Origin: Competibacteraceae bacterium UBA2792
GTDB taxonomy: Bacteria; Pseudomonadota; Gammaproteobacteria; Competibacterales; Competibacteraceae
Reading direction: 5' to 3'
NCBI GenBank assembly: GCA_002352125.1
Contig: DEHU01000109.1
Location: 1-6,602 of the forward strand
Length of the DNA stretch: 6,602 nucleotides
Of the stretch, positions 5,195 to 6,602 are shown one piece after another. Positions within the stretch are counted from its first letter, which is position 1, and each line of letters starts with the position of its first letter. The translations under genes were made by a program, and so were the position numbers. The notes under the pieces were generated by a model. The model was not told the origin of the DNA, searched no databases, and was given only the letters and a program-made list of their open reading frames with translations.

Positions 5195-6602
5195 GGCTTT
5201 GTCTCTATTCGATCCGGCGCTGGTGAAACCCGCCATCGTCGATTCCTTCAAAAAACTGGATCCCCGGCTGCAATGGCGCAATCCGGTGATGTTCGTGGTG
5301 TACGCCGGCAGCATTCTGACCACGGTATTGTGGGCGCAGGCTCTTGGTGGCCACGGCGAAGCTCCCGCCGGCTTTATCCTCGCCATCGCCCTGTGGTTGT
5401 GGTTCACGGTGCTGTTCGCCAATTTCGCCGAGGCGCTGGCCGAGGGCCGCAGCAAAGCGCAGGCGGCGTCGCTGCGTGGCGCCAAGAAAACCGTCATGGC
5501 CAAGAAGCTACGGGAACCACGCTACGGCGCGCAGATGGATTTATTGCCCGGCACGGAGCTGCGGCGCGGCGACGTGGTGCTGGTGGAAGCCGGCGACATG
5601 ATCCCGGCCGATGGCGAAGTGATCGAAGGCGTTGCCTCGGTGAACGAAAGCGCCATCACCGGCGAATCCGCCCCGGTCATTCGAGAATCCGGCGGCGATT
5701 TCAGCGCCGTCACCGGCGGCACCACCGTGCTGTCCGACTGGCTCGTGGTCCGCGTGTCGGTCAATCCCGGCGAGGCGTTCATCGACCGCATGATTGCGAT
5801 GGTCGAGGGCGCCAAGCGCCAGAAAACGCCCAACGAGATCGCCCTCACCATCCTCTTGGTGGCGCTGACGATCATTTTCCTTGGCGTGACCGTCACCCTG
5901 CTGCCGTTTTCGCTGTTCAGCGTAGACGCCGCGAAGGCCGGTTCGCCGGTGACAATCACGGTGCTGGTCGCCCTGCTGGTCTGCCTGATTCCCACCACGA
6001 TTGCGGGATTGTTATCAGCCATCGGTGTGGCCGGCATGAGCCGCATGATGCAGGCCAACGTCATCGCTACATCCGGCCGGGCCGTGGAGGCGGCGGGCGA
6101 TGTCGATGTGCTGCTGCTGGACAAGACCGGCACCATCACCCTCGGCAACCGGCAGGCGACGGACTTTCTGCCGGCAGGCGGCGTCACGGAAGCGGAACTA
6201 GCCGACGCCGCTCAACTCGCGTCGCTGGCGGACGAAACGCCGGAAGGCCGCAGCATCGTCGTGCTCGCCAAACAACGCTTCAATCTGCGCGAGCGCGATA
6301 TTCACGCACTCGGCGCAACCTTCGTACACTTCTCGGCCCAGACCCGGATGAGCGGGGTGGATCTGCCGCACTCCTCTCGCCCTGTGGGAGAGGGGCCGGA
6401 GGTGAGGGTGATACGGCAGATTCGCAAGGGTTCGGCGGACGCCATCCGGCGGCATGTGGAAACTCAGAACGGCTATTTCCCGGCGGAAGTGGTCACCAGT
6501 ATCGACCACATTGCCCGTCGCGGCAGCACGCCGCTAGTGGTCGCCGACGGTGCCAAGGTGTTGGGCGTGATCGAGCTCAAGGACATCGTCAAGGGCGGCA
6601 TC
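5184..6602 (+). CDS. kdpB: KdpB, P-type ATPase catalytic subunit of the Kdp system (3' end outside window)
   Basis: 473 residues are visible, and the frame is open to the last base; the family is about 680 residues. KdpB hydrolyses ATP to drive K+ uptake through KdpA. Seen in order: two N-terminal membrane helices (about 35-85), actuator motif TGES (T159-S162; in E. coli Ser162 is the inhibitory phosphorylation site), helix M4 with LIPTT (P270), the phosphorylation motif DKTGTIT (D313), and the N-domain with F383 and K415, which correspond to E. coli F377 and K395 around ATP. The chain ends at [14 protein letters not shown], before the TGDN hinge. An in-frame palindromic repeat adds about 14 residues (within 395-410) between F383 and K415. 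No frameshift is seen. Composition matches kdpA, so kdpB belongs to the resident operon. Confidence 0.97.
   Translation, partial: MTRKALSLFDPALVKPAIVDSFKKLDPRLQWRNPVMFVVYAGSILTTVLWAQALGGHGEAPAGFILAIALWLWFTVLFANFAEALAEGRSKAQAASLRGAKKTVMAKKLREPRYGAQMDLLPGTELRRGDVVLVEAGDMIPADGEVIEGVASVNESAITGESAPVIRESGGDFSAVTGGTTVLSDWLVVRVSVNPGEAFIDRMIAMVEGAKRQKTPNEIALTILLVALTIIFLGVTVTLLPFSLFSVDAAKAGSPVTITVLVALLVCLIPTTIAGLLSAIGVAGMSRMMQANVIATSGRAVEAAGDVDVLLLDKTGTITLGNRQATDFLPAGGVTEAELADAAQLASLADETPEGRSIVVLAKQRFNLRERDIHALGATFVHFSAQTRMSGVDLPHSSRPVGEGPEVRVIRQIRKGSADAIRRHVETQNGYFPAEVVTSIDHIARRGSTPLVVADGAKVLGVIELKDIVKGGI
6361..6421 (+). repeat. REP-like palindromic repeat inserted in frame in kdpB
   Basis: CTCCTCTC (6371-6378) pairs with GAGAGGGG (6388-6395; one G-T pair) around the short inner loop GCCCTGTGG, followed by GGAGGTGAGGGTG, the layout of the abundant CCTCTCCC...GGGAGAGG...GTGAGGG dispersed repeats of many proteobacteria. 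The outer flanks ATCTGCCG (6361-6368) and CGGCAGAT (6414-6421) are also perfect inverted repeats. Its translation [16 protein letters not shown] (395-410) has no counterpart in E. coli KdpB, where two residues occupy this point between the GINI and RMIRKGS segments. Confidence 0.75.

Noticed and set aside
4937..5503. Minus-strand frame of 188 codons across the kdpB junction
   Set aside because: It overlaps the well-supported plus-strand inserted gene and kdpB, and shows no domain features.
5522..6187. Minus-strand frame of 221 codons inside kdpB
   Set aside because: Shadow of the conserved kdpB sequence, including its DKTGT motif region.

Overview
The window looks like a chromosomal stretch of a GC-rich proteobacterium, probably a gammaproteobacterium. 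The placement rests on composition (about 60% GC in sampled lines), close KdpB resemblance to enterobacterial KdpB from memory, and a dispersed palindromic repeat of a type common in proteobacteria. No species can be named from sequence alone.

Layout: (1) 1-514, the 3' end of a membrane-bound proton- or sodium-pumping pyrophosphatase (hppA), followed by a long hairpin with a T-rich tail at 608-676 that looks like its terminator. (2) 694-1923, minus strand, a 409-aa protein with two zinc ribbons and one C-terminal membrane helix, of a widespread family without a settled function. (3) 1924-2163, a divergent intergenic region that must carry the promoters of the zinc-ribbon gene and of the kdp operon; it holds three helically phased TTTAC motifs and a leader hairpin. 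(4) 2164-6602, a kdp potassium-uptake operon in the order kdpF, kdpA, [foreign gene], kdpB. kdpB runs off the right edge.

The striking feature is the interruption of the operon. Between kdpA and kdpB, normally adjacent genes of one ATPase complex, lies about 1.2 kb of AT-rich DNA carrying a same-strand 345-aa gene. Its protein appears to join an N-terminal winged-helix DNA-binding domain, a GHKL/anti-sigma-type ATPase domain (E114/N118, DDGVG, GEG boxes) and a C-terminal STAS-like domain resembling DUF4325. It has its own ribosome binding site and, just upstream, two copies of a 13-bp motif exactly 22 bp apart, a plausible autoregulatory operator. No terminator is visible between it and kdpB, so it may be co-transcribed with kdpBC or drive it. 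A 20/21 match between the kdpF leader and the sequence just after kdpA suggests that the original kdpB leader sits at the left junction and that kdpB now starts behind a different one.

A second insertion lies inside kdpB: a hairpin-forming palindromic repeat, in frame, adds about 14 residues to the nucleotide-binding domain between two residues that in E. coli KdpB contact ATP. KdpF, KdpA and KdpB would form the high-affinity K+ pump with KdpC, which is expected beyond the right edge. The wHTH-ATPase-STAS protein is either a passenger that landed in the operon or a regulator tied to it; sequence alone does not decide.
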